Both the position numbers and the translations under genes were made by a program. A stretch of DNA of 64,000 bases, taken from Luteolibacter sp. Y139 (GTDB taxonomy: Bacteria; Verrucomicrobiota; Verrucomicrobiia; Verrucomicrobiales; Akkermansiaceae). Below are positions 17,608-27,546 of this stretch, one piece after another (position 1 is the first letter of the stretch; every line of letters starts with the position of its first letter). The stretch spans positions 326,994 through 390,993 of the forward strand of contig NZ_JBBUKT010000006.1 in NCBI RefSeq assembly GCF_038066715.1. Direction: 5' to 3'. The notes below the pieces were generated by a model. It had not been told where the DNA came from. It made no database searches and worked only from the letters and a program-made list of their open reading frames with translations.

Positions 17608-20592
17608 ATGACTTCCTCCGATTCCTCGTCAGGCACTCATCATCCGAACGCCGCAGGTCGAGACCATGCGGAGACGTTGGCGTTCCTCGATCGCCTGACC
17701 ACGTCGGTGCTCGGGTTGTCCGATCCTGAGGAAATCATCCAGGTCGCGGAGCGTGCGCTCGGTGAGCACCTCAAAGCATCGCGCGTGTTCGTCGCGGAGG
17801 CTTCACCCGATGAGCAGTTCGTCACGGTGCCACGCGAATGGCTGGAGGCGGGAATGCCTTCAGTCGCCGGCACTCACCGCTTGGACGACTACGGCGAGCA
17901 GCTCTTGAAGGACTACCGGGCTGGCAAGCCCCATATCCGCCGGAATGCGATGCTTGAGAATCCTCCCGGTCCGGAACTTGAGGCGTTGAAGCGCGTCAGG
18001 GCGATCGCTGCGATCGATGTGCCGATTCTGATCGATGGACGTTTCCAGATCCTGTTCGTGGTTCATCAGGCGGCGCCGCGGGATTGGACGGAAAGCGAGA
18101 TTGCCCTCGTCCGCCAGGTGGCTGACCGCACGGCTGCGGAGGTGCATCGGGCGCGGGCCCTGAAGGAGGCACGCGCGGAGCGGGAGAACCTCGCGTCGAT
18201 CGTCGAGCAGGCCCCTGCTTTCATCTGCGTGCTGAGGGGACCGGATCATGTGCTGGAGCTCGCAAACGACTCTTATCACCGGTTGGCGGGACGGCGGCTC
18301 GAGCTTGGGAAGCCGATCCGCGAGGTGCTGCCGGAGGTGGAAGGGCAGGGTTACTTCGAGAAGCTCGATGAGGTGTATCGCACCGGCCAGCCGTTCATCG
18401 CGAATGAAGTGCCGGTGACGCTGGCCCACGAGAGGGACGCTGATCGCCATCGCCATGTCAGCTTTGTCTATCAGGCGCTGCGCGGGCCTGATCTGAAGAC
18501 CAATGGTATCTTCGTCCACGGAGTGGATGTAACCGATCTTCTGAAGAGCCGGCAGGACGTCTTGAATAGCGAGCGGCTGCGCCGGCAGTCACTGGAGGCG
18601 GCGGGGGTGGGCTCCTTCAATATCGATCCGGGTGGCAATGACTTGGAGACCGATGAAACCTTTCGTCGCATCTTTGGCTGCCAAGGCGCCTCGCTGACCT
18701 ATGAGGAAGCATTCGCCATCATTCACCCGGATGATCGGCAACTGGTGCGCGATGCGGTGGCCAAGGCAACCGACCCCGACAATCCTGCACCCTACTATGC
18801 GGAATACCGGGTGATCCACCCGGATGGGACGGTGCGATGGGTGGCGGCGCGCGGCAAAACCACCACCCGCGAGACTCCCAACGGCGAACTTCTTACCAGC
18901 TTCGATGGTATCGTCGGCGATATCACGGAGCGGAAAAATTCAGAGAACGAGATCGCCTTCCAACGCCACCTTCTGGAATTGGTGTTCCGCGGCTCGCCTG
19001 CCGCGATGGCGTTGTGGCGCGGCGAGGATCTCGTATTCGAGCGCGTGAACCCCGACTACCAGGCGCTCTTTGGGCGGCGTGAGCTGTTAGGGCGGCCGCT
19101 GATGGAGGCACTGCCGGAACTGGCCGGCCAAGGATTCGATGATCTGCTCTTGAAGGTGCTGAGAACCGGTGAGCCGCATACCGCTACCGAGGTTCTTGCC
19201 AAGCTCTCCAAGAGCGATGACGGCCCGGTGGAGGATCGCTATTTCGATTTCACCTACCTCCAGGTGCAGGATCCTTCGGGCAAGCCCTATGGCGTCTACG
19301 ATCACTCGATTGATGTGACCGAGCGGGTTCTGGCGAGCCGGCGATTGGCAGCCAGCCAGCAGGAACTGGAGCAGGCGCTGCACGAGCGGCAGTCCTTGCT
19401 GGATGCGGAACGCTCTGCCCGCAATGACGCCGAGGCGGCGGGGCGTATGAAGGATCAGTTCCTCGCCACGCTCTCGCATGAGCTACGGACACCTCTCAAT
19501 GCGATTGTCGGCTGGACCCATCTCTTGCAGATCATGCCCGATCTTTCGGAGCGGGTGGCGGAGGGACTCAAGGTCATTTCCCGCAATGCGAAGGCGCAGA
19601 CGCAGATCATCGAGGACATTCTCGACATGAGCCGGATTGTCAGCGGCAAGCTGACGCTGGATCTCAAGGACGTGGATCTTGCTGGACTGGTCAAAGCGGG
19701 CGCGGAGACGGTGCAGCCGACGGCGACGGTGAAGGGCGTGGAGCTCGAGGTATCCCTCGGAGCCTCCGACTATGAGATGCGAGGAGATCCGCATCGTCTC
19801 CATCAGGTCTTCTGGAACCTCATCTCGAATGCGGTGAAATTCACGCCGCAAGGTGGGAAGGTCCGGGTCAGTCTCGATCATGCGGGAAGCTCGGTGGTCG
19901 TGCGGGTGGCGGACACGGGGGAGGGAATCCCTCCCGAATTCCTTCCTCATGTCTTTGATCGCTTCCGGCAGGCGGATGCCACGACGACGCGCCGTCATGG
20001 TGGCCTCGGTCTTGGTCTCGCCATCGTGAAGCAGATCGTGGAACTCCACGGTGGTTCGGTCAGCGCGGAGAGTCCTGGCCCGGGTCAGGGATCGGCTTTC
20101 ATCGTGAGTCTTCCGGTTTGCGCTCCGGACGACAGCGGGGTGGATGCATCGGTTTCCTTACCCGAGAGAGCTGCCACAGCCGATCACGTGGCATCGGATC
20201 GGTTGGCCGGCGTTTCTGTGGTGGCGGTGGATGACGAGCCCGACGCAGTTGCTTTTGTCGAACGTCTTCTCACAGGATGCGGGGCCAAGGTTAGGACCGC
20301 CCATTCCGCAGCCGAAGCGCTGGAGCTGATTCGTAACGAGCCGCCCACGGTGATCGTCAGCGACATCGGGATGCCGGGCGAGGATGGCTATGCCTTCATT
20401 GGGAAGGTGCGTGCGTTGCCAATCGAGGATGGGGGGCGGACTGCAGCTCTTGCCGTGACCGCTTACGCCAGGACGATCGATCGAGTGAAGGCACTGGAGG
20501 CTGGTTTTCAGATGCACATCGCCAAGCCAGTCGAGCCTGCCGAGCTTGTCGCGGCGGTCACTGCCTTGGCCAATCTCCAGCGGCCTGCCTGA
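17608..20592 (+). CDS. Hybrid sensor histidine kinase with GAF and PAS domains and a receiver
   Basis: 994 residues, no membrane segments, so cytoplasmic sensing. Domains in order: GAF (about 20-190), PAS (195-320), PAS_3-type fold (330-450, IHPDDRQLV and HPDGTVRW), PAS (455-585), HisKA (phospho-accepting H624 in LSHELRTPLNA), HATPase_c (N box NLISNAVKF, G1 DTGEGIP), and a C-terminal receiver with phospho-acceptor D919 in SDIGMPGEDG. The output partner is not encoded next to it. A hairpin lies just upstream of the start, and no Shine-Dalgarno is seen. The ligand of the GAF/PAS sensors is unknown. Confidence 0.92.
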   Translation: MTSSDSSSGTHHPNAAGRDHAETLAFLDRLTTSVLGLSDPEEIIQVAERALGEHLKASRVFVAEASPDEQFVTVPREWLEAGMPSVAGTHRLDDYGEQLLKDYRAGKPHIRRNAMLENPPGPELEALKRVRAIAAIDVPILIDGRFQILFVVHQAAPRDWTESEIALVRQVADRTAAEVHRARALKEARAERENLASIVEQAPAFICVLRGPDHVLELANDSYHRLAGRRLELGKPIREVLPEVEGQGYFEKLDEVYRTGQPFIANEVPVTLAHERDADRHRHVSFVYQALRGPDLKTNGIFVHGVDVTDLLKSRQDVLNSERLRRQSLEAAGVGSFNIDPGGNDLETDETFRRIFGCQGASLTYEEAFAIIHPDDRQLVRDAVAKATDPDNPAPYYAEYRVIHPDGTVRWVAARGKTTTRETPNGELLTSFDGIVGDITERKNSENEIAFQRHLLELVFRGSPAAMALWRGEDLVFERVNPDYQALFGRRELLGRPLMEALPELAGQGFDDLLLKVLRTGEPHTATEVLAKLSKSDDGPVEDRYFDFTYLQVQDPSGKPYGVYDHSIDVTERVLASRRLAASQQELEQALHERQSLLDAERSARNDAEAAGRMKDQFLATLSHELRTPLNAIVGWTHLLQIMPDLSERVAEGLKVISRNAKAQTQIIEDILDMSRIVSGKLTLDLKDVDLAGLVKAGAETVQPTATVKGVELEVSLGASDYEMRGDPHRLHQVFWNLISNAVKFTPQGGKVRVSLDHAGSSVVVRVADTGEGIPPEFLPHVFDRFRQADATTTRRHGGLGLGLAIVKQIVELHGGSVSAESPGPGQGSAFIVSLPVCAPDDSGVDASVSLPERAATADHVASDRLAGVSVVAVDDEPDAVAFVERLLTGCGAKVRTAHSAAEALELIRNEPPTVIVSDIGMPGEDGYAFIGKVRALPIEDGGRTAALAVTAYARTIDRVKALEAGFQMHIAKPVEPAELVAAVTALANLQRPA

Positions 20593-20654
20593 TCCTCGCA
20601 GTTGCGGACGACCTTGGGGCTTGGCTCTTCCGCGCAAGTCTCTAACTTCCTGAC

Positions 20655-21845
20655 ATGCGCCGGCTCCGCAATGACCTGCCCTACACCTTCCGGCCGCCAA
20701 AGCCGCGGGCGTGGTTCCGGCCACTCGGGTTGTTCGCCAATCGCTTCTACCTCCAACGGAAGTTCGCGGTCACCCGGCTGGATGATTCGGGCTTCGACAA
20801 GGTGAAGGAGCTTTCGCGCGCCGGTCATGCCGTGCTGCTGGCCCCGAATCACGCCGACCACTCGGATCCCCATGTGATGACCGAGCTGGTCGCGCGGTAT
20901 GGGATGAGGTCGCATTTCATGGCGGCCCGCGAGGTTTTCGAGATCAGCAAGCTGGGGTCATTCGCGCTGGAGAGCATGGGTGTTTTCTCCGTCGACCGGG
21001 ATGGCCCCGATCTGTCCGCCATCAAGACCGCCATCACTCTGTTGGAAAAGAGCAGCGATCCGCTGGTGATTTATCCCGAGGGGGAAATCTATCACCACCA
21101 CGAGCGGCTCGATCCCTTGCACGAAGGTGTCGCGTCGATCCTGTTGAAAGCCGCCGCTCGGATGAAGGATGGCAAGGAGGCGTTCCTCGTGCCCGTGGGC
21201 ATTCGCTTTCTCCACGATCCCGCCGTGGAGGCGAGCTTTTGCGATCGCTTGTCGGCGCTGGAGGACCGCATTGGTTGGACGCCGCGACCGGCGATGCCGC
21301 TTGACGAGCGGATCGTCCGGCTCGGCACCGGGCTGCTAGGCCTGAAGGAAATGGAGCACACCGGCGAAACCGGCCGCGGTCGCATCCAGGAGCGCCTCGC
21401 TTCGTTGTGCGATGCCTTGTTGTCGATCGCCGAGGGACGCCATGGTCGTGATGCGAAAAGCGTCACCGCTCCCGAACGTGTGCGTGGCCAGCGCTATCGC
21501 ATCCGAAAGCGCCTCCTCGATGCCGAGAAGCCGCCGACCGCCAGCGAGCGAAATGATCTTCTCGATGATCTCGACCGGGTCTTCACCGCACTCCAGGCTC
21601 ACAGCTACATCGGCGACTACTTCCTCGCCGAGCACACGCTCGACCGTCGCGCCGAGACGATCATGAAGCTGGAGGAGGACTTGCTGGGCTTCCCGAACTA
21701 TCCGGCACCGCGCACCGCCCGCGTAATCGCCGGCGAGCCGATTCCGGTGAGCAAGATGCTTGTGGCAGAGGAACTCCCAGCGAAGGGAGGAGCCGCGGCG
21801 CTGACCGCTCTGTTAGAAGAACGGTTGGGCGGGCTGCTGGTGTGA
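20655..21845 (+). CDS. PlsC-type 1-acyl-glycerol-phosphate acyltransferase-like protein
   Basis: 396 residues. The HX4D acyltransferase motif appears as NHADHSDP (about residue 70) and a YPEGEIYHHH block corresponds to the EGxR substrate motif with Arg replaced. The C-terminal half (about 240-396) is a helical extension not present in short PlsC proteins. It should acylate a lysophospholipid or related lipid at the membrane face. It follows the hybrid kinase by 62 bp and converges on the phytochrome gene, 7 bp apart. Confidence 0.8.
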   Translation: MRRLRNDLPYTFRPPKPRAWFRPLGLFANRFYLQRKFAVTRLDDSGFDKVKELSRAGHAVLLAPNHADHSDPHVMTELVARYGMRSHFMAAREVFEISKLGSFALESMGVFSVDRDGPDLSAIKTAITLLEKSSDPLVIYPEGEIYHHHERLDPLHEGVASILLKAAARMKDGKEAFLVPVGIRFLHDPAVEASFCDRLSALEDRIGWTPRPAMPLDERIVRLGTGLLGLKEMEHTGETGRGRIQERLASLCDALLSIAEGRHGRDAKSVTAPERVRGQRYRIRKRLLDAEKPPTASERNDLLDDLDRVFTALQAHSYIGDYFLAEHTLDRRAETIMKLEEDLLGFPNYPAPRTARVIAGEPIPVSKMLVAEELPAKGGAAALTALLEERLGGLLV

Positions 21846-21852
21846 CCGGGAT

Positions 21853-24075
21853 TCAATCGTTCGCAGGACTCACCGAGAAGTAGAAGGTGGAACCGGCCTG
21901 GGGCTCGGACTCGACCCAGATCCGGTGGCCGAGCCGCTGGACGACCTGGGCGCAGAAGGCGAGGCCGATGCCGGTGCCCTTCACTTTGTTCGCGCGGTCG
22001 CTGAAGAAGTATTCGAAAATCTTGTCCCGCTTTTCCGGCGGTATGCCGCGGCCATCGTCGCGCACGTAGATCACCGTGTCTCCGTTCTCGTCGGCACGGG
22101 TTCCGATTTCGATGCGGAGCTGCTTGGACTCGGACCGGGCATGAGTGAGGGCGTTGCGAACCAGATTGCTGAGCAAGTGCTCCATCTGTGACTTCGGCCC
22201 GCGGATGCGCGGCAGCGAAAGGATCTGGATTTCTGCGCCTTCCGTGCGGCCGCTTGCTTCGAGTTGCTCGACGACCTCACGGGCCATCTTTGCGAAGTCG
22301 ATGTCCTCGATGTTCGAGTTCATCTCCGTTTCGGAGAACTCGAGCATGTCGTTGGTGAATTTGGCCAGGTTCGTGAGCGAGGTGCTGGCGAGGCCGGCGA
22401 GTTGCGAGACCGTGGAATCCATTCCTTCCTTCCGGCTCTCCAACAACGAGAGTGCCATGATGCCGGACTGGAGCTGATTCTTGACCTCGTGGGCGATGAT
22501 GCCGGCGAAGCGACGGAGGTCCTGATTGGAGCGTTCGAGCAGGATATTGCGCTTTCTCACCAGCTCCAGGATGCCGGAGCGGACTTCGGTGGTGAGCTGG
22601 GTGGTGGAGTCTGGCCATGGCAGCGATTGACCGCGAACGGTCTCTTGCCAGGCGGCAAAGCTGCTTCGCGGCGAGAGGGTGCCGCTGGCATCGCGTGATT
22701 TTGCGTTGTTCGGATCGCCCGCCCATTTGACCCGCTGGATCGCTTCATCCCTGAAGAGGACCAACCATGCTTGCTCGCCGAGATGGATTGCCACGAGTCC
22801 TGCTGCCCGGGGCAAGCCTTCGGCCAGTGATGGAAACAGGGAAGAGGCCTCGTGGCTGATGAGGATGCCCTCGTTGCGGTGCTTCTCCAACTGCTGCCGC
22901 AGCGAGATCAGTTCAAGGTCGTCCGGAGCGGAGCCCTCGGAGCGCAAGCCTTGCGGGGACAGAATCGCGGCCCCGTCCGCCTTGAACAAGTCGCGCTGGG
23001 CGGGAAGGGTCCCGCCAAGGCTTCCGACCGGATCCGAGTAGTCCTTCAGGCCGGTGATGAGATCGAGCGCCATCCGGCGGGCCGAGGACATCCGGAGGTT
23101 CTCCAAGCTCGCCTGTTTCGCCTTCAGCTGCGCCGACATGACGATGGCGTAGAGACAGGCTGTAGCCCGCACGGCGTAGGAGACGAAGCGCGGCGTGCGA
23201 TGATGGCAGGCGATGAGTCCCCATAGCTTGCCATCGACCACTAGGGAGATCGAAAGGGAAGCGGCCACTCCCATGTTCTTCAGATACTGCACATGGATCG
23301 GCGACATGCTGCGAAGCACTGCGCGGCTCATGTCGAGGGGCGCTCCCGTCTGCGGGTGGAGGGCAGGAACAAGCGGCACCGGAACGGCTTGCACGTCTTG
23401 TAGGAGGCGGACCGGATTCTTAAGATACAGCTCGCGCGCCTGTGGAGGGATGTCACTCGCCGGGTAGTGGAGGTCCAGGTAGGGCTCCATCTCCGGCTCC
23501 TTCGCCTCGGCGATCACCATCCCGTGATAGTCGGGCGCGAAGTGATAGATCATCACCCGGTCAAAGCCGGTGAAGCCCTTCACCTCGCGTGCCATCACGG
23601 CTGCGATGTCGCGCGCATGGCACACGCCGGAGAGTTCCGCGAGGGAGCGATGGACGATCTGCAAGTAGTTGTCCAAGCCCTCGGTCGACTCCATGTCGCG
23701 GGGTGATTCAGGATCACGCTCCAATTCGACCACCGTCTCGCCGGTTTCGAGAATGTGGACAATGCCGTCGAAGAACTTTAGTTCGTCGCCCACGGCTACG
23801 GGAACGCGGAAGGGGTTCACGTAGGTCGTCGCGGCATCACGCACCAAGCGCTCCACTGCGCCTTGCGCGTCATCAGGGATGAGTTGCAAGAACCGGGTTC
23901 CGGGAAGCTCGGTGGCCTCGCGGCCGATCAAGATTCCCGAATTCGCACTGACTTGAAGAATCGTCAGCTTCGCAGTCTCCAGAACGAACAGCACTCCATG
24001 AGGCTGGACCGAGCCGGGGATGTGAATCGGCTCGCGGGCGCAATCATCGGTATTCGGAAGCGGTGACTCGTTCAT
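21853..24075 (-). CDS. bphP: Bacteriophytochrome histidine kinase
   Basis: 740 residues. The start at ATG 24075 places Cys12 (in DDCAREPIHIPGSVQPHG) where bacteriophytochromes bind biliverdin covalently. A PAS-GAF-PHY photosensory module follows, with the GAF motif HYPASDIPPQARELY. The C-terminus is a histidine kinase: IIAHEVKNQL is the H box, NLVRNALTHA the N box and DDGRGIP plus GTGIGLA the ATP lid. It senses red/far-red light and autophosphorylates. The heme oxygenase gene directly upstream overlaps it by 3 bp and supplies the chromophore. No response regulator is adjacent. Confidence 0.95.
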   Translation of the reverse strand: MNESPLPNTDDCAREPIHIPGSVQPHGVLFVLETAKLTILQVSANSGILIGREATELPGTRFLQLIPDDAQGAVERLVRDAATTYVNPFRVPVAVGDELKFFDGIVHILETGETVVELERDPESPRDMESTEGLDNYLQIVHRSLAELSGVCHARDIAAVMAREVKGFTGFDRVMIYHFAPDYHGMVIAEAKEPEMEPYLDLHYPASDIPPQARELYLKNPVRLLQDVQAVPVPLVPALHPQTGAPLDMSRAVLRSMSPIHVQYLKNMGVAASLSISLVVDGKLWGLIACHHRTPRFVSYAVRATACLYAIVMSAQLKAKQASLENLRMSSARRMALDLITGLKDYSDPVGSLGGTLPAQRDLFKADGAAILSPQGLRSEGSAPDDLELISLRQQLEKHRNEGILISHEASSLFPSLAEGLPRAAGLVAIHLGEQAWLVLFRDEAIQRVKWAGDPNNAKSRDASGTLSPRSSFAAWQETVRGQSLPWPDSTTQLTTEVRSGILELVRKRNILLERSNQDLRRFAGIIAHEVKNQLQSGIMALSLLESRKEGMDSTVSQLAGLASTSLTNLAKFTNDMLEFSETEMNSNIEDIDFAKMAREVVEQLEASGRTEGAEIQILSLPRIRGPKSQMEHLLSNLVRNALTHARSESKQLRIEIGTRADENGDTVIYVRDDGRGIPPEKRDKIFEYFFSDRANKVKGTGIGLAFCAQVVQRLGHRIWVESEPQAGSTFYFSVSPAND

Positions 24076-24653
24076 CGGGACACAACGGCGGGGGATCCAG
24101 CACCGAAGGCGGTGGCGAATCGCTCGAAAGCTTCGACCGCGGCGGCGGTCGCTGGTTTTACGAAATCGTCTCCGGTATCGAGGCCTTCGAGCCACGAAGC
24201 GAAGTCTTTCCAATGGCTGCGGTTCTGGTCGCCAAATCCCCGCATGAAGCGGCAGGTGTCCGCAGGGAGTGGGCCAGCATTTCGCTCGAGTTCCGAGAGC
24301 AGAATGGCGCCGCCGTGGATGCTACCCTCCAGCACGTAGAGGAATCCGACGGCCGATGCTGCCTGATGTGATTCATGCCTCATTTCCAGCCGTGGCACCG
24401 GATGTCCCAAGGCATGAAGATCGGCGGTCAAGGAGTGATAGCGAGCTTGGCGAGCGGCCAACTGCGGAAGTCCCAAGCTCGCGAGGAGCGCCCAATCAAG
24501 CTGGGGCCAGCAAGCGGCCAAGCCTTGGTAAAAGCGCTCCAGATACCGGGCATACGAATCCCTGCTCGCCGTGACTTCTCCTGTGGAAATCTGACGGTCG
24601 AGCTGCTGGTGGGACGCTTGAGTGGCGTTCCTCAGTGCTTGCAAGAGGGTCAT
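24072..24653 (-). CDS. bphO: Biliverdin-producing heme oxygenase
   Basis: 193 residues of the all-helical heme oxygenase fold. The proximal heme ligand is His16 (ATQASHQQLD), and the distal helix glycines appear in YVLEGSIHGG. It cleaves heme to biliverdin, CO and iron. The stop codon overlaps the bacteriophytochrome start (ATGA), the classic bphO-bphP arrangement that couples chromophore supply to apoprotein synthesis. Confidence 0.92.
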   Translation of the reverse strand: MTLLQALRNATQASHQQLDRQISTGEVTASRDSYARYLERFYQGLAACWPQLDWALLASLGLPQLAARQARYHSLTADLHALGHPVPRLEMRHESHQAASAVGFLYVLEGSIHGGAILLSELERNAGPLPADTCRFMRGFGDQNRSHWKDFASWLEGLDTGDDFVKPATAAAVEAFERFATAFGAGSPAVVSR

Positions 24654-24741
24654 GGGGCTGCGGTTGGGAACGTCGCTTGAACGCGTGTTCCGGTCTCAAC
24701 CTGTCCCCAAATCCATGAGGGCGCAATGAATTCGTGCCTCG

Positions 24742-24771
24742 AAGGACTTCGGTAAAACCGAAGGGTCCCTT
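24742..24771 (-). terminator. Imperfect hairpin after the GH106-like gene
   Basis: A 7-bp perfect inner stem (24747-24753 with 24757-24763) extends outward with one bulge. It lies about 40 bp past the GH106-like stop on that strand but lacks a strong U-tract, so termination is only possible. Confidence 0.3.
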
Positions 24772-24812
24772 AGGAAAAATGTCGCAGTTGCTTGGAAAAC
24801 AGGAGCTCCCAA

Positions 24813-27410
24813 TTACTTCACCGGCACCAGCGTGACCGGGCCTAGCAGGCCTGACGGCAACGGCTTCCAGCCGGAGGCATCGAAGTTCTTGTAGTCGATG
24901 TTCACGAAGTTGATCTCGTGGAATGCCTTCCAAGGGACCTTGCGGCGGTCGAGGTCGGCGATGCGGTTGGCAGCGAGGTTGGTCACTTCAACTTCAAGGA
25001 CGTTCTTGCCGGTGACTAACAGGTCGCGGACATCCAGCCGGTGCGGAGGTGCCCAGCAGGTGCCGGCGTCCTTGCCGTTGATCCGCACTTTTGCGGTGTG
25101 GTCGACCTCGCCGAGGTCGAGTAGGGCGGGAGTTTTCTCCTGCAGGTCGAACTCCAGGCGGTAGAGGGCGGTGCCGGAGAAGTTTTGGTAAGCATCGCCT
25201 GCTTGATTGGTCCATGAGCCGAGGGCCGAGGTTTCAAAGGCAGCAGGCAAAGCTGGGCCGCCATCGAGGAAGTTGACCTTCCACATGCCGGTCAGCGCGA
25301 TGGGTGTGCCGGCGGGTTCTGGATCGGTCCAGCGCGGGCCTTCGGCTTGCTTGTTAGAGTAGGTGCGGATGATGCGAGATTCGCCGAGTGCGAGGACGAG
25401 ACGGATGCCGTCCTTTGTCTCGGCGACGCCGCTCTTGCCGGTCATGGGATCGAGTAGAACGGCGGACTGATGCGAGCGGGCGAGCTTGATCTTGGCATCG
25501 ACTGGCTTGCCCGAAGAGTTCACGAGAAAGTAGGCATGGCCGTCGTCCAGGGTGCGGCGAATGAAGCGGATGCCGAGGCTGGCAAGTGCCTCTTCACACG
25601 CCGTGCCATCTTTCACGGCGGCGGACTTGGCATCGCCGGGATCGGCTCTGGGGATGGAAGGAAGGCGAGCCCCGGCAGGCATTCCGGGCGCCCGACTCGA
25701 ACCACCGAAGGACTGTCTCGAAAGCAACTTGATGATGGCTCCTTGTTGCTGGAGCGCTTCGATTCTTTTCGCGGTAGAATCCGGCAAGTGACGGCAGGGG
25801 GGAATCAGGAGCTCGCGGTAACGGGCTTTGCCACTGATCAATTGGGCATCCTCGACTTTGATGTCGTCAAGCATTCGATCCGATACGAAGTCGCATGGGA
25901 TGCCTGCTTTCCATAGATCCATCGCGGCCTGATAGAATTCCGTGGGCTGCAGCCACTTGTCTTGGTTGTGCATCGTGAAGAGCGGCAAGCCTTCGCTGCC
26001 ATCGCTCCAGATGTCGTGGATCGGAAAATAGAGCAGCACCTCTGCGTCGGGCTTGCCTGACTGGAGGACCGACTGCACGCGGGTCATGTAGGCAGTGAAG
26101 GCTGGAAGGTCCTTCCAGAGTCCGCCATTTGGGCCCATGTGGGTTGAGGCGTAGAAAAGCCAGCCGGGCCAGGGAGCATCCTCGGGCGAGTAGGGGATAC
26201 CGTGGAAGAAGATGTGATTCACTCCGCCAAGCCAGACGAAGTCGGCGGCTTCCTTGAGCTGGGCGGGTGTGACTTGGAAGTGCTCGCCGAGCCAAGTGAA
26301 GGTTTCGGCTGAGACGAGTTTTTTGCCGGTCACGTGCGCGGCTGAAGATGCGAACTGGAGCATCGGAATCTGGGCTTCATCCACGTGGCGGAAGATCTCC
26401 GTCTCGGGGATATCGGCGACGGCGTAGTGGTCTAACAGATTACCCGGGGAGCCGTGGGCCTGGTTGCGGGTGAGGCTGCCACGCTCCTTTGCCCAATCGT
26501 GCCACTTGGCGAGATACTCGCGGTGTAGGTCGCTGAGCGTTTCGCGGTAGTCGGCGCGGACGCGAGCGATGGTTTCGGCATCGCCTTCGCCGTGGAAGGC
26601 GGGGAGCTGCGAGCGCAAGTCGTAGCCGCGGAGCTTTTCGAACTGTGCGAGCAAATCATCGGTCCACTCCGCGCCATAGTACTCGAAGGAGTCATGGAAG
26701 TGCGCTCGGGGCTCGGGAACATCCGGCCGGTCGAGCGCGGCACTGAAGGGCTTGAGGTAGGACTCGATGGCTGCGGGTGAAAAGGGATCGAGCACCCAAC
26801 CTGCGCCACCGGGAGCGGCGCGCTTTACTTTCTGAATGGCGTGCTTGGTGACCAGGCCGTGGATGCGCCAGTTGCCCGCCGGGGGCGTCCACTCCAGCTT
26901 GCCGTCCTTCACTTGGCTGGTCAGATCGACCGGTTCGCCCTGATCCGGCCATGCGGAAAGCGCTTCCACCTTGCCCTTTGGCAGAGCCAGCGAGAACGGC
27001 TTTCCTCCCTCTGCCTTAGCCTTGATGTTTTCCAGCGAGGCCGACGCGTCCTTCTCCTCGACCCATGGTCCGCCGAACGGCCAGCCGGTGCCAGTGGTGA
27101 GGTCCACACCCATGCCGAGCCGGGCGGCTTCCTTCGCGGTATGGGCGTAGGCGGCCGTCCATTTGTCGGAAAGGAACGGCAGGTCGCGGTCTTCGTAGCC
27201 CTTGGCGCCATAGATGGGACAGATCTCCACGCCGCCTAGGCCGGCCTTGGAAAAGGACTCCAGCTCGCTGGTCAGATTCTTTGCATCCACGCCGCTGCCG
27301 AGCCACCACCAGCGGGTCCATGGCTTGGCTTCGTTCGTGACGGTCGGCCAGGCCGTGTCATCGGCGCAGGCGAGGGATGCGAGCAGGAGCAAGGCGAGGG
27401 CAGGGCGCAT
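24813..27410 (-). CDS. GH106-like glycoside hydrolase (rhamnosidase family), secreted
   Basis: 865 residues with a signal peptide (LALLLLASLACA). The N-terminal region shows the GH106-type opening: WTRWWWLGSGVDAKN followed by KAGLGGVEICPIYG, then a TIM-barrel-like body with HFHDSFEYYGAEWTDD. The C-terminal ~200 residues contain a beta-sandwich with GEVDHTAKVRINGKDAG, as in sugar-binding domains of large glycosidases. GH106 members are mostly alpha-L-rhamnosidases acting on pectic or algal glycans. The ATG at 27410 is preferred over an upstream TTG. It is monocistronic here. Confidence 0.8.
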   Translation of the reverse strand: MRPALALLLLASLACADDTAWPTVTNEAKPWTRWWWLGSGVDAKNLTSELESFSKAGLGGVEICPIYGAKGYEDRDLPFLSDKWTAAYAHTAKEAARLGMGVDLTTGTGWPFGGPWVEEKDASASLENIKAKAEGGKPFSLALPKGKVEALSAWPDQGEPVDLTSQVKDGKLEWTPPAGNWRIHGLVTKHAIQKVKRAAPGGAGWVLDPFSPAAIESYLKPFSAALDRPDVPEPRAHFHDSFEYYGAEWTDDLLAQFEKLRGYDLRSQLPAFHGEGDAETIARVRADYRETLSDLHREYLAKWHDWAKERGSLTRNQAHGSPGNLLDHYAVADIPETEIFRHVDEAQIPMLQFASSAAHVTGKKLVSAETFTWLGEHFQVTPAQLKEAADFVWLGGVNHIFFHGIPYSPEDAPWPGWLFYASTHMGPNGGLWKDLPAFTAYMTRVQSVLQSGKPDAEVLLYFPIHDIWSDGSEGLPLFTMHNQDKWLQPTEFYQAAMDLWKAGIPCDFVSDRMLDDIKVEDAQLISGKARYRELLIPPCRHLPDSTAKRIEALQQQGAIIKLLSRQSFGGSSRAPGMPAGARLPSIPRADPGDAKSAAVKDGTACEEALASLGIRFIRRTLDDGHAYFLVNSSGKPVDAKIKLARSHQSAVLLDPMTGKSGVAETKDGIRLVLALGESRIIRTYSNKQAEGPRWTDPEPAGTPIALTGMWKVNFLDGGPALPAAFETSALGSWTNQAGDAYQNFSGTALYRLEFDLQEKTPALLDLGEVDHTAKVRINGKDAGTCWAPPHRLDVRDLLVTGKNVLEVEVTNLAANRIADLDRRKVPWKAFHEINFVNIDYKNFDASGWKPLPSGLLGPVTLVPVK

Positions 27411-27546
27411 GGAATGAACCCTGAGCAAATCCCCGCGGAGGAGAAGTCTGCAATCCCCCGAAAAGGGTTAGGGATGGATTGAAAAAAGTGCAGTCGCCGG
27501 AGAGGAGCGAGGACTGCGGCGTTGCGTGGATCGGGCGGGATGCCCT

